Below are positions 14,170-22,742 of a stretch of DNA of 25,367 nucleotides, piece by piece; the first letter of the stretch is position 1, and each line of letters opens with the position of its first letter. Source of the stretch: Saccharimonas sp963542675 (lineage in GTDB: Bacteria; Patescibacteriota; Saccharimonadia; Saccharimonadales; Saccharimonadaceae); the NCBI GenBank assembly GCA_963542675.1, contig CAUTXC010000011.1, positions 1-25,367 of the forward strand, given 5' to 3'. Made by a program: the position numbers and the translations under genes. Below the pieces are notes generated by a model. That model saw only the letters and a list, made by a program, of their open reading frames with translations. It did not search any database and was not told where the DNA came from.

Positions 14170-15333
14170 ATGAATCCACAGCAACCATACACTCCCCAAC
14201 CGAATGGTTCGGCACCGCAGCCCGAGCAACAGCCCCCGCAGCCCAATGCGCCGGCAGCTGCTCCGTATGTCCCCTACTATGCTACCCAGGCGGCGTCACA
14301 CGGTACGCAGGATTATGGCTATGGTGCATATAATCCGGCAACGCAAAGCCAGCCAACCCAGCCACCGTATCAAGAGCAGCCCACTCCTTCATCACCACAA
14401 CCTCAGGCTGCTCCCTACCAGCCGTATCAGCCACCGCACAACCAACCAGCTGGCCAACCAACCGCCAGCTACGGCACAGGCCAGTCATACCACTACGCAC
14501 CGCAGCCCGAGCAGCAGCCAGCCGCAGCGGCTCACTCAACCAACCCACAAACCACCGCAGACACGCCGCATGGCTACGCCAATGCTGATGCCTACCCAGG
14601 CGCCAACCAACCCACTGCGCAGCCCTACCAGCCACAAGCAGGCGGCTACAATGGCCAGGCCTATGCCAACCCGCAGCAGCCGCTTGGCGCTACTGCCATG
14701 GCTGCTACCGGCGCAGACCTTGGCGCAGCAAGCGAGCCAGACACCTCCTTCCCGGTAGATTACCTCAACGAGATTGCGCCCAAGCAACAGCCAGTGCAGA
14801 TGAACCGCTTTGCGGTGTTTGGGCTGATCGGCAGCGTGCTCTTGCTTGCCTTCGCCATTGTCATGATGATGGTCAATAGCCAACCCAACTACACCAAGCA
14901 AGCCCAGACCACCCTAGCCCGCATCGAGACCTTGCAAGCGGCCACCAAGGAGCAGCAATCGCGCCTGACAGAAAATGAGCTCTCGAGCATGAACACCACA
15001 CTCACCACCTCGCTCGGTAGTATGGGTACGGAGCTCAAGTCGTCGCTCAAGGATGCGAAGATCAAGACTGAGCTAGTCGGTGATGCTAAAAAGACCGAAA
15101 AAGCCTACTCCGACAAACTCTCCAAAACGCTCGAAGATGCTTACCTGACTGGCGCGCTCGACCGCGTCTATGCACGCGAAATGAGCTACCAGCTATCCAT
15201 CCTCAAGAGCTACCTCCAAAAGCTCAAAACCGCCAGCGGCAACCGCAAAGCCATTACCGACTACGTTGCCACCAATAGCAAGACGCTCGACGCCGCCACC
15301 AAGTCATTCAGCAACTTCACCTCAACAAAGTAG
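14170..15333 (+). CDS. Pro/Gln-rich single-pass membrane protein
   Basis: A 387-aa protein. Residues 1 to about 190 are a Pro/Gln/Ala/Tyr-rich disordered region. Next comes a short conserved-looking segment, FPVDYLNEIAPK (194-205), which I associate with envelope proteins of Saccharibacteria. One transmembrane helix follows at about 214-236 (FAVFGLIGSVLLLAFAIVMM). Residues about 240-387 are helical, polar and rich in Lys, Thr and Leu, with coiled-coil character. The positive-inside rule is ambiguous, but there is no signal peptide, so the long N-terminus is probably cytoplasmic and the helical domain outside. Function unknown; a scaffold or adhesion role is speculation. It ends at a strong terminator. 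The start is chosen at 14170; an ATG nine codons upstream overlaps the promoter. Confidence 0.8.
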   Translation: MNPQQPYTPQPNGSAPQPEQQPPQPNAPAAAPYVPYYATQAASHGTQDYGYGAYNPATQSQPTQPPYQEQPTPSSPQPQAAPYQPYQPPHNQPAGQPTASYGTGQSYHYAPQPEQQPAAAAHSTNPQTTADTPHGYANADAYPGANQPTAQPYQPQAGGYNGQAYANPQQPLGATAMAATGADLGAASEPDTSFPVDYLNEIAPKQQPVQMNRFAVFGLIGSVLLLAFAIVMMMVNSQPNYTKQAQTTLARIETLQAATKEQQSRLTENELSSMNTTLTTSLGSMGTELKSSLKDAKIKTELVGDAKKTEKAYSDKLSKTLEDAYLTGALDRVYAREMSYQLSILKSYLQKLKTASGNRKAITDYVATNSKTLDAATKSFSNFTSTK

Positions 15334-15363
15334 CAACGCGCTTACTACTTACTCCACTAAACC

Positions 15364-15388
15364 AGCCCGCCTCCCTGGCGGGCTTTTT
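15364..15388 (+). terminator. Rho-independent terminator
   Basis: AGCCCGCC (15364-15371), loop TCCCT, GGCGGGCT (15377-15384) and a T-tract. It closes the Pro/Gln-rich membrane-protein gene 30 bp after its stop. Confidence 0.9.
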
Positions 15389-15508
15389 AGTAATGCGCTG
15401 GCGTATAAAATACGCGCGCTCCATCACAAATAACAAACAATAGAAAAGCGCTCACACCGTGAACGCTCCTTATACTAACCAATATCTTCTCCACAAAGAA
15501 GCATCGCG

Positions 15509-15850
15509 CTACTCCGTCACCAGCCGGTAGCTAAGCCGCGCTAGGTCAATCACCTCGTCATCGCTCAACTGGCCGCTGCAAATAACAGTGATCCAATGCT
15601 TTTTATTGAGGTGGTAACCTGGCTGGACCGACTCATACCGCTCACGCAGGGTGAGGGCAAGCTGCGGGTCGCACTTGAGGCTTACCCTTAGTGGCTGCGA
15701 CCCTTCGGCAATAAGCGCAAACATCTTCTCCTGCTGGCCAGGCACATCCTTGCGCCCTACCTTGTACACCGCGATATCATCCCCAAAGGGATAGTCGAGC
15801 CACGCTCCGGGCAGGCTGAGCAAAAATTCTTCGAGCTGCTTGTGTGTCAT
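15509..15850 (-). CDS. MmcQ/YjbR family protein
   Basis: A 113-aa protein of the MmcQ/YjbR family (DUF419), recognised from KMFALIAEG, SLKCDPQLALTLRERY and PGYHLNKKHW in the usual order and at full family length. The fold resembles a CyaY-like DNA-binding domain, but the family has no firm biochemical role. It lies 12 nt downstream of corA in the same direction and also has its own -10-like TATCAT 6 nt before the ATG. It can therefore be read from the orn-corA transcript or from a leaderless one. Confidence 0.88.
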   Translation of the reverse strand: MTHKQLEEFLLSLPGAWLDYPFGDDIAVYKVGRKDVPGQQEKMFALIAEGSQPLRVSLKCDPQLALTLRERYESVQPGYHLNKKHWITVICSGQLSDDEVIDLARLSYRLVTE

Positions 15851-15856
15851 AGCACT

Positions 15857-15862
15857 ATGATA
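15857..15862 (-). promoter_or_regulatory. -10-like box (TATCAT) of the yjbR-type gene
   Basis: TATCAT-AGTGCT-ATG on the minus strand. The box lies directly after the corA stop codon, with the 6-nt spacing seen at other starts. Confidence 0.4.
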
Positions 15863-16726
15863 CTACAACCACTTATGCCGCACAAAATACCCCACCATCG
15901 CCAGCGGTATGAGGACAATCAGGCCGATCATCAGCCAAAAGGCGACGTCGCTACGAAACGGCAACTGCACGAAGTTCATCCCGCCCAGGCCCGTCAAGAA
16001 CGAGACCGGCATAAAGACGGTGGCAACCAAGGTGAGGCGCTTCATCACATCGTTCATACGGTTAGATACCACCGAGAGGTACATATCGAGTGCGCTGGTA
16101 AGGAGGTCACGCATTGTATCAATAAGCTCGTGAACGCGCCAGGCGTAGTCGTAACTATCACGCACATACACCGCGCATTTTTTATCAAACAAGGCATAGC
16201 GGCCGTTACTGAGACCATTGAGCACATTCATCAAGGGGAGCACCACCTTGCGCAGGTCAGCCAATTGACGCTTGTAGACGAAAAGTTGCTGGAGCTGCCG
16301 ATTATCTGGGGTGCGAATCATCGTATCCTCCAGCTGGTCGGTCACATCGTCGATATGGTTAAGTAGGGGCATAAATTGCTCAATAGAAAACTGCGCAATA
16401 GTCGCCAGAATAAGCGATGGCGTTGTGTGACTAGGCCGCAGCGCAGTAATGCGCTGAATGAGCTCATCGTCCAGCTTGCCCTGGTGCAGCGTAATAATCT
16501 CGGTTTTACTGAGCAAAATGGTAATGGTGTGGTACTTCACATTGTGCCGACTGACGTATGGTATATCCAGCGTGAGCAGCAGCCACGCCTCCCCTTCTAT
16601 CGCCTGTGGCAGCCAGCGATGCTCGCGCACCATACGGGCCTGCAGCTCAGGTAAGCGCAGTTCGCTTAGCAGCGCCCGCCGCTGCTCGGCTGTGTCGATC
16701 GTGGTATCGCGCCACAGCTCGGGCAT
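15863..16726 (-). CDS. corA: CorA-type magnesium/divalent cation transporter
   Basis: A 287-aa CorA-family channel. Residues 1 to about 225 are the cytoplasmic alpha/beta and long-helix domain (for example NVLNGLSNGRYALFDKKCAV and a stalk near SALDMYLSVVSNRMNDVMKR). Two transmembrane helices lie at about 230-248 and 259-281, with the signature loop GGMNF between them (G249-M250-N251). The family usually has YGMN; Gly replaces Tyr here. The GMN triad forms the selectivity site in the pentamer for Mg2+ (or Co2+/Ni2+). The C-terminus is short and basic (RHKWL). The start ATG overlaps the orn stop by one base (TAATG), so translation is coupled. Confidence 0.93.
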   Translation of the reverse strand: MPELWRDTTIDTAEQRRALLSELRLPELQARMVREHRWLPQAIEGEAWLLLTLDIPYVSRHNVKYHTITILLSKTEIITLHQGKLDDELIQRITALRPSHTTPSLILATIAQFSIEQFMPLLNHIDDVTDQLEDTMIRTPDNRQLQQLFVYKRQLADLRKVVLPLMNVLNGLSNGRYALFDKKCAVYVRDSYDYAWRVHELIDTMRDLLTSALDMYLSVVSNRMNDVMKRLTLVATVFMPVSFLTGLGGMNFVQLPFRSDVAFWLMIGLIVLIPLAMVGYFVRHKWL

Positions 16727-17277
16727 TACACGGCGACCTTCTGCAAATAATAGCGCAGCTCCATAATGCTACCACGAATATCCTCCAGTGCGCGGTGGTC
16801 TTCTGGCTTGGCAAATTTCTTGCCGTATTTACCCTCCATCACCACCTTCCAGGCGCTTACATCGAGCATGCGGTAATGCAAACGCTGCGCCAGCTGCGGC
16901 CACCAGCGATCGATAAAGCGGCGATCTTGATGGATGGAATTCCCTGCCAGCAATATCCGCCCCTCGCCAGCACACTGCTCATCACAAAACGCCAGCAGCT
17001 CTTGCTCAATTGTTGCCAGCGGCTTGCCCTGAGCATTCTGCTCCTCCAGCCCACGCCGCGCTGCCGGGTGCTGATCCCAAAAGCTGGCGTTGCCATCGAG
17101 GAGGCGCCTGAGCTTAGCCGCATCATGGCGCACCACCCCTTCATACGTTGCAATCTCAGCGAAGTCCCAATCCGTCACAATCGCCGCCACCTCTAGTATT
17201 TCATCTGTAGTAGGGTCCAGCCCCGTCATCTCAAGGTCTACCCACAAAATCCGTTTTGGTTTGAAGCTTGGTTTCAT
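16726..17277 (-). CDS. orn: Oligoribonuclease
   Basis: A 183-aa DEDDh 3'-5' exonuclease that degrades di- and oligoribonucleotides at the end of mRNA turnover. Catalytic residues are visible: D14 and E16 in WVDLEMTGL, D118 in GNSIHQDRRF, and H161 with D166 in HRALEDIRGS. Length matches the Orn family. The ATG at 17277 lies 6 nt after TATACT, a leaderless arrangement. It is the first gene of an orn-corA-yjbR unit. In nearly all relatives Orn clears pGpG and nanoRNA; nothing here points to another role. Confidence 0.95.
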   Translation of the reverse strand: MKPSFKPKRILWVDLEMTGLDPTTDEILEVAAIVTDWDFAEIATYEGVVRHDAAKLRRLLDGNASFWDQHPAARRGLEEQNAQGKPLATIEQELLAFCDEQCAGEGRILLAGNSIHQDRRFIDRWWPQLAQRLHYRMLDVSAWKVVMEGKYGKKFAKPEDHRALEDIRGSIMELRYYLQKVAV

Positions 17278-17283
17278 GCTTCT

Positions 17284-17289
17284 AGTATA
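17284..17289 (-). promoter_or_regulatory. -10 box of orn-corA, leaderless geometry
   Basis: TATACT-AGAAGC-ATG on the minus strand, identical in layout to the polA, dnaG, argS and kinase starts. Confidence 0.6.
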
Positions 17290-17533
17290 CTACATGTCCA
17301 CCGCATAGCGCTCATCCTTAGTTGTTACCGTTATAAGCATAAGCTTTACTGGTATGCAAATTGGTGTACTACTTTTTTGTTCAGGTGTTTTTGCTTCCCT
17401 TCCCGCCTGCTTATTCTAAGATCTAATTATGAGGTAAATCGTCTTCCCTACCCCTGTTATTTCCGAATGGTTCACTTTTATGTTCAGGCTGAGTGGGTGT
17501 TTGGATGGTGTGCAAATTTATTATTCACCATAG
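17290..17533. other. Intergenic region between orn and mscL
   Basis: Together with the flanking promoter and terminator this is a 309-bp gap. It is AT-richer than the genes. I see no ORF with start signals, no tRNA and no convincing RNA fold. It must hold the -35 region for orn at its left end. Confidence 0.5.
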
Positions 17534-17561
17534 AAAAACCACACCCTGAGTGGGTGTGGTT
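17534..17561 (-). terminator. Rho-independent terminator of mscL
   Basis: On the minus strand AACCACACCC-ACTCA-GGGTGTGGTT (10-bp stem) runs into TTTTT. It starts 26 bp after the mscL stop. Confidence 0.9.
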
Positions 17562-17586
17562 GATCGCCCTGAGGCTTCTCGCCTCT

Positions 17587-18036
17587 TTAGTCTTTTTTCT
17601 TATCCAAGCGGTCGAGCTTGAGAAAGTGGATGATCAGGTAGATGACGAATGCTGTGGCGATCAAGGTGATCAGCGAGCTCACGAAGGCTCCCCATGCGAA
17701 GTCGGCGCTGCGCCCAGCAATCTCAATATGTGTGCTGGCAGCCTCGAGGCCCTTCTGCGACCCCACGATGAACTGCACCACAGGGCTAATGAACCCCTGA
17801 ACTAATTTTTTGACCGTGTCGCCGGCGGCGGTACCAATCGCCAAACCAACAGCCAGGCCAACCACGCCCTGCTCACGGATGAAGTCCGCAAAACCACCGA
17901 GGTGGCTGTTCTTCATCTTCTGCTCCATCGCTTGGGCAGCAGCTGCAGCCTCTTGGGCAGCCTTGCGTGGGGTGCGGCGCGCAGCAGGCTTCTTTGCAGC
18001 AGCTGCTTTGGTTTTGGTTGTTGTTCGTTCTGCCAT
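17587..18036 (-). CDS. mscL: Large-conductance mechanosensitive channel
   Basis: A 149-aa MscL with AAGGAG 6 nt before the ATG. The channel core starts near residue 46: amphipathic FADFIREQ, TM1 about 57-80 (VVGLAVGLAIGTAAGDTV), a periplasmic loop about 92-110, TM2 about 112-138, and a charged end (KLDRLDKKKD). It should form a pentameric pore that opens under membrane tension to release solutes during osmotic downshock. Residues 1-43 are an extra, cytoplasmic Lys/Ala/Arg-rich stretch (KAAAAKKPAARRTPRKAA) resembling histone H1 tails and not found in typical MscL. It has its own promoter (18068-18076) and terminator. Confidence 0.92.
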   Translation of the reverse strand: MAERTTTKTKAAAAKKPAARRTPRKAAQEAAAAAQAMEQKMKNSHLGGFADFIREQGVVGLAVGLAIGTAAGDTVKKLVQGFISPVVQFIVGSQKGLEAASTHIEIAGRSADFAWGAFVSSLITLIATAFVIYLIIHFLKLDRLDKKKD

Positions 18037-18067
18037 AGGTTCTCCTTATTAACCATTGTTTATTCAA

Positions 18068-18076
18068 ATTATAGCA
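18068..18076 (-). promoter_or_regulatory. Extended -10 promoter of mscL
   Basis: TGC-TATAAT on the minus strand (TATAAT at 18073-18068) forms an extended -10. A leader of about 25 nt carries the AAGGAG. No good -35 is visible, which is usual for extended -10 promoters. Confidence 0.55.
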
Positions 18077-18092
18077 TATTCTGCATTAATTG

Positions 18093-19352
18093 CTAGCGGT
18101 CTTGTGTTGGTGGTATTCTATGGCGCGAGGACTTTGCTAACCGCTTCTCAATCTTCTCTTTGTCTCGCTCGGCAGCTGCGATCCTCTCCATACGCGTCTT
18201 CTCAAACCCACGTGATAGCACTGGTTTACGCGCCACCACTCGCCCTACGCTCGCCAAGAACTCGGCGTTATCAGATGGCAATTCAAATAACCCATTATAC
18301 TCTTCTATCGCTTCGGCTGCCTTCTTGGGGTCGCCCTCAACTTTTGCAATCTTGCGTAGTGTTTCACCCTTAAAGAACCGACTCTCCGAAGTATCGTCGG
18401 GCAGCAAGCTTGCCTTGATCACATCCGCTAAGGCCAGGGCGCTATCCCCCATGTGTCGATCGATGAGTTTTGTGCGCAGAGCCTTTGCATGCTCAAGCTT
18501 GTTGCGTGGATCAATGTCTGGATAGATACCAGCAAATTGATCAATAATATCCTCACTCGCAGCAACTGGATCGGGGTTATTGCCCAGTGTATTAATAATC
18601 ACATTATGATACAGGCGCAGTATTTCGCGGCCCGGCACTGATGGCATGGTAATGAGCTGCAGCTGGCTATGGAGCAGATACTCATACTCATCGTCGTCTC
18701 GATGGCGGCTATCTTTGTCAAAGCTTAGCCAGAACCGATCTCTTATGAACTTTTGGCGCTTACCTGGATCGTCTATATCGACTTTTCGTAATAATTCACT
18801 AGTCTGCAGGGTATTAATCGCGCGCAGCTCACCACGCCATAATTGGTCAAGCGGGTCTTCACCACCAACCGCCTTGGTCGTTTCTTGATAAAACTCCTTG
18901 GTTGCAACATCGAGCAAAAACGAGCGCTTACTCCCACTTGTGCGGTCAAACAACATAACCACTGCGTGCTGGTTAACATACCCAACATAATGCTCCACCC
19001 CTATTTGATCCAGGCACTCCGATGCCACAATGGTGTAGCCATAGCAATTAGCCTTCTCGCGTTGCGCGATAAGCTCTGTAGTCAATAGTGGTGTTGCTTC
19101 ATCCATGTCTTCGAATTCAAGTGTCTGCCGCACCAAGTGCCCCACAAGAATAGCTGCTTCGATCGCGTCATCAAATGTCAGCGGCGACTGCTCGTATGCT
19201 GTGCCGATGATCTTGAGCTGAGTAGAATCGGGCAAACGCTGGCGGCCAATCTCGGGATTGCTCTCCGCTATACCACGTCTTGGTGTCTTGAGCCCTGCCA
19301 TCAGCGACTCATCTAAGATAGATGGATTGGTACGTGGCGTACGCTCACCCAC
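18093..19352 (-). CDS. Transglutaminase-like (Cys-His-Asp) domain protein
   Basis: A 419-aa soluble protein starting at a GTG that overlaps the argS TAG by one base (TAGTG), with GGAG 8 nt upstream. Residues 1 to about 45 are polar and probably disordered. Residues about 85-155 resemble a transglutaminase-like/SirB1 core: C103 in ANCYGYT, H129 in NQHAVVM and D148 in FLLDVA, spaced as a papain-like triad. Residues about 240-390 are helical and may form TPR-like repeats (AAEAIEEYNGLFELPSDN). The C-terminus is Lys/Arg/Glu-rich. I infer a protease or peptide-modifying fold; activity and substrate are unknown. Co-transcription with argS is likely, but it says little about function. Confidence 0.65.
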   Translation of the reverse strand: MGERTPRTNPSILDESLMAGLKTPRRGIAESNPEIGRQRLPDSTQLKIIGTAYEQSPLTFDDAIEAAILVGHLVRQTLEFEDMDEATPLLTTELIAQREKANCYGYTIVASECLDQIGVEHYVGYVNQHAVVMLFDRTSGSKRSFLLDVATKEFYQETTKAVGGEDPLDQLWRGELRAINTLQTSELLRKVDIDDPGKRQKFIRDRFWLSFDKDSRHRDDDEYEYLLHSQLQLITMPSVPGREILRLYHNVIINTLGNNPDPVAASEDIIDQFAGIYPDIDPRNKLEHAKALRTKLIDRHMGDSALALADVIKASLLPDDTSESRFFKGETLRKIAKVEGDPKKAAEAIEEYNGLFELPSDNAEFLASVGRVVARKPVLSRGFEKTRMERIAAAERDKEKIEKRLAKSSRHRIPPTQDR

Positions 19353-21016
19353 TACAACCGCTCCGGTGCTTCGATACCGAGCAGAGCAAGGCCAGCAGCC
19401 AGGGTGTCGCGGTAGCGCTGCACCAGGCTCAGGCGCTCGGCCTGACGTGGGCTACCAACGACACGGTTTTTCTCGTAGAAGCGGTTAAATTCTTGGGCAA
19501 GCTCATAGAGGTAGTGGCAGATGCCATGCACAAGATACTCGCGGGCAGCCTTCTCGACGACCTCTGGATATTCGCTCAGCTTGCGCAGGAGCAGGCGCTC
19601 GTCATCAGTGCAATCGGTCGGCTCGGCAGGCTCGGCACTCGCCTTGGCAAGGATGCTGCAGGCCCGAGCATGAGCGTATTGAATATAGGGGCCAGAATTG
19701 CCCTGCAGACTCACCGTCTCATCCATATCAAAGGCGATATCGTTGCCCATACGATACTTCGCAAAGGCATATTTGATCGCCCCCAATGCCACCTGGCGCT
19801 GCACCACTGGGTCTGTCGTGAGGCGTGCGACGCGCTCTTGAACGATAGCGAGCACATCGGCCGCTCGCGCCACATTACCCAGGCGCGAACTCATCTTGCT
19901 ACCATCACCAAAGCGCACCGTACCATTGGTTAGGTGGGTCATCCGCCCAGCTAGCTCAGGCCGGAAGAGCTCTGCCGCAGCATACACCACGCGCATATAC
20001 TCCTTTTGGTCGTTGCCAGTGATGAGAATCCGGTGGTCGAAGTGGTAGTCTTCTACTTCTTTCCAGATAACGCCAATGTCCTTTGTCTCATACGTCGGCA
20101 GGCCGTTGGAGGTCACAAAAACGCGGGTGTGCAAATGCTTGGCGGGGTCACCGACGAAGACCACTGCCCCCTCAGACCGCTGCAAATTCCCCCGCTCCAG
20201 CTGCTCGTGCACCACAGCCAGGCCAATCGGTGCAGTGCTACTCTCGGGGATATAGTCAAGATGATCAACCTGAATCATCGCATAAAAGGCATCGAAGTAA
20301 TCCAAACTCCACTGGCGCGTCGTCCAATAGATCTGAGCCAGTGGCGTATTGTGCTCATCATGCTCGTGGTAACTATAGACTAACTTGTTAAACTCAATAA
20401 TCTCTTGCTTCGCCGTCTCGTTCTCTTCGTACGCTTTCGCACCAATCACATAAGCCTGGCTAATCCACCGCGCCCGAGCAAAGACATCGCTCTCTACCTC
20501 TGTCAACTTCTCTGGTAGCTCACCACCTAGCGTGTGACGCATTCCCCACAAGCACTTAGCAACGTGCAGGCCAACATCACCACCAAAGCTGGCTCGGTCT
20601 ACCGACGCGCCAACCGACTCGATGATCCGCGCTAATATATCGCCATACACCGTCTGGTATAGGTGGCCGGTGTGCAATTCCTTAAAGGCGTTGGGGCAGC
20701 TATATTCCAGCGTGTAGCGCATGCCGCCATAGATCTGCTGCGGTGCGGTATTGGCCGCCTGCCACAGCGCTTCATCACTCAGGCGGAGATTAATAAACCC
20801 CGGGCCAGCCACGCTCACGTCAGAAAACTGGCCAGTCTGGCGCAGCACCGCCGCCACCTCCTCGGCAATCTCGCGCGGCTTCTTGCCTAGTGGCTTGGCA
20901 AGCTTGAGTGCAACGTTGGTCGCAAAATCGCCAAACGTCGGCTCCGGCCGCGTCAATTCCACCGGCGGAGTTTGTTGATAAAGAGTATATACTGCATCAC
21001 GAATCGTCTGTTCCAT
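19352..21016 (-). CDS. argS: Arginyl-tRNA synthetase
   Basis: A 554-aa class I synthetase that charges tRNA-Arg. The start is MEQTIRDAVY at 21016, 6 nt after TATACT; a start five codons earlier lies over the promoter and is rejected. Residues 1 to about 95 form the N-terminal Add1 domain (FGDFATNVALKLAK). The HIGH motif is H115-T-G-H118, after EYSCPNAFKEL. The KMSKS equivalent is K374-M-S-S-R in GDGSKMSSRLGN. The C-terminal helical domain (about 430-554) binds the anticodon and holds the typical ALPHABETA-like helices (YLVHGICHYLYELAQEFNRF). The 3' end overlaps the transglutaminase-like gene by one base. Confidence 0.96.
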   Translation of the reverse strand: MEQTIRDAVYTLYQQTPPVELTRPEPTFGDFATNVALKLAKPLGKKPREIAEEVAAVLRQTGQFSDVSVAGPGFINLRLSDEALWQAANTAPQQIYGGMRYTLEYSCPNAFKELHTGHLYQTVYGDILARIIESVGASVDRASFGGDVGLHVAKCLWGMRHTLGGELPEKLTEVESDVFARARWISQAYVIGAKAYEENETAKQEIIEFNKLVYSYHEHDEHNTPLAQIYWTTRQWSLDYFDAFYAMIQVDHLDYIPESSTAPIGLAVVHEQLERGNLQRSEGAVVFVGDPAKHLHTRVFVTSNGLPTYETKDIGVIWKEVEDYHFDHRILITGNDQKEYMRVVYAAAELFRPELAGRMTHLTNGTVRFGDGSKMSSRLGNVARAADVLAIVQERVARLTTDPVVQRQVALGAIKYAFAKYRMGNDIAFDMDETVSLQGNSGPYIQYAHARACSILAKASAEPAEPTDCTDDERLLLRKLSEYPEVVEKAAREYLVHGICHYLYELAQEFNRFYEKNRVVGSPRQAERLSLVQRYRDTLAAGLALLGIEAPERL

Positions 21017-21022
21017 GATTAT

Positions 21023-21028
21023 AGTATA
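21023..21028 (-). promoter_or_regulatory. -10 box of argS, leaderless geometry
   Basis: TATACT-ATAATC-ATG on the minus strand, with 6 nt between box and start codon. It lies in the 55-bp gap after the pyrG stop. Confidence 0.6.
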
Positions 21029-21071
21029 CAACAGATGCGGCGCAAGAATAGCGTAAGCACAGCGAGAAGGT

Positions 21072-22688
21072 TTACGCCTTACCCTTCTGCATCCGCTTCT
21101 GCCGCTTGAGTGCCGCCTGCACTAAACCAGCAAAGAGGGGATGGGCTCGAAATGGCCGCGAGGTAAACTCTGGGTGAGCCTGAGTCGCAACAAAGTAGTC
21201 GCAGGTAGGTGCCTCGACGAACTCCACCAGCCTGCCATCGGGTGACGTACCCGACACCACAACCCCGCCCGCGTTAATCGCCGCAAGATGCGCTTGATTC
21301 ACCTCATAGCGGTGGCGGTGACGCTCCACAACCTCTGTTTTTCCATATACCTTAGCGGTGCGTGAGCCAGCCCGTAGCACCGCCGGGTAATTGCCCAGGC
21401 GCATCGTCCCACCGGTCGATTGCTTACCCTGCTGGTCAGGCATAAGGTAGATGACGGCATCATCCGACGCTGCACCACACTCCGCACTGCCAGCCTGGGC
21501 CAGACCACCGCGGCGGGCAGCGGCAATCACCGCCACCTGCATCCCCAGGCAGATGCCAAGATATGGTACGTTGTGCTGCAAGCAATAACTCGCCGCCGCA
21601 ATCTTCCCTTCCACCCCGCGCTTGCCAAAGCCACCAGGCACCACCACAGCATCCACAGCGCTGAGCGCTGCATCGGTCACTGTCTCGGCATTGATCCATT
21701 GGATCGTCACCTCACTGCGGTGCGCCCAGGCAGCTGCTTTGAGCGCCTCAGTGATAGAGAGATAGGTATCGGCATTATCAACATATTTCGCCACGAGGCC
21801 AATCGTCAGCCGCTGACGGTAGGTCTGGCTATCATGCCGGACGAGCTGCTGCCAACGCGTCATATCTGGTGCCGTCATATTGCCAGTAAAACTCGCCAGC
21901 ACCGGGCCCAATTCACGTGCCACCATCAAGGGTACCTTGTAGACTGTATCGACATTTGGCATCATAATGATCCCCTCTGGCCGTACCCCGCTGGCAATGG
22001 CAATCTTATCCGCCACGCCACGCGGCGGCGCAATGCTACCCTCTGTGCGGACTGCCACCACATCGGGCATAATACCAAAACCACGCAGGTCAGCCATAGC
22101 ATTCTGGGCTGGCTTGGTCTTGTACTCCTGGCTCGTCGCAAGAAACGGCACATACACCACATGGACGAAGAGACAGTGCTCGCGCCCCACCTCTAATGAG
22201 AATTCGCGGATCGCCTCGACGAAGCTGAGCCCCTCATAATCTCCCACCGTGCCACCAATCTCCACAATATGCACCTGCCCTGCCGCCGCTTGGTGGATGG
22301 ATCGTTTAATTGCTTGGGTGAGGTGCGGCACCAGCTGCACCGTCTGGCCACCAAATTTCCCAGCCCGCTCATCGGCGATCAAGTCACGCAGCAGCCGCCC
22401 CGCTAGCGTAGCATTGCGCTGGGTGAGCTCAAGGTCTAAGAAGCGCTCGTAGTGACCAAGGTCGAGATCGGTCTCCGCTCCATCTTTGGTAACAAAGCAC
22501 TCGCCATGCTCCTTGGGGTTAAGCAGCCCAGCATCGACATTAAGGTACGGGTCGCACTTTTGCACCGAGACAGATAAGCCCTTAGCCTGCAACACCGCGC
22601 CAATACTGGCCGCTGTGATGCCCTTACCCACCCCAGAGAGTACCCCACCGGTGACAAAAATATACTTTGGTTGGTGTGTCTGTGTCAT
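21072..22688 (-). CDS. pyrG: CTP synthase
   Basis: A 538-aa CTP synthase, converting UTP to CTP with ATP and glutamine. The N-terminal synthetase domain begins KYIFVTGGVLSGVGKGITAA (P-loop about 14-23), and the Mg/ATP region EIGGTVGDYEG is present. The C-terminal class I glutamine amidotransferase domain (about 290-538) carries GGFGKRG and the nucleophile C380 in GICLGMQ, with His-x-Glu near the end (HPEF). The start at 22688 has GAGGGAG about 5 nt upstream, with TACAAT about 21 nt before the ATG. Context: the next pyrimidine/dNTP genes upstream are nrdB and nrdA, so the region supplies CTP and dNTPs. Confidence 0.96.
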   Translation of the reverse strand: MTQTHQPKYIFVTGGVLSGVGKGITAASIGAVLQAKGLSVSVQKCDPYLNVDAGLLNPKEHGECFVTKDGAETDLDLGHYERFLDLELTQRNATLAGRLLRDLIADERAGKFGGQTVQLVPHLTQAIKRSIHQAAAGQVHIVEIGGTVGDYEGLSFVEAIREFSLEVGREHCLFVHVVYVPFLATSQEYKTKPAQNAMADLRGFGIMPDVVAVRTEGSIAPPRGVADKIAIASGVRPEGIIMMPNVDTVYKVPLMVARELGPVLASFTGNMTAPDMTRWQQLVRHDSQTYRQRLTIGLVAKYVDNADTYLSITEALKAAAWAHRSEVTIQWINAETVTDAALSAVDAVVVPGGFGKRGVEGKIAAASYCLQHNVPYLGICLGMQVAVIAAARRGGLAQAGSAECGAASDDAVIYLMPDQQGKQSTGGTMRLGNYPAVLRAGSRTAKVYGKTEVVERHRHRYEVNQAHLAAINAGGVVVSGTSPDGRLVEFVEAPTCDYFVATQAHPEFTSRPFRAHPLFAGLVQAALKRQKRMQKGKA

Positions 22689-22742
22689 ACAATCTCCCTC
22701 TCGCGTTCTATTGTAGCATGTATCCATAAGCAGTATACTAGC

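Noticed and set aside
21420..22196. A 258-codon plus-strand open frame
   Set aside because: It is antisense to pyrG, whose domains and catalytic residues are intact; no start signal or family likeness.
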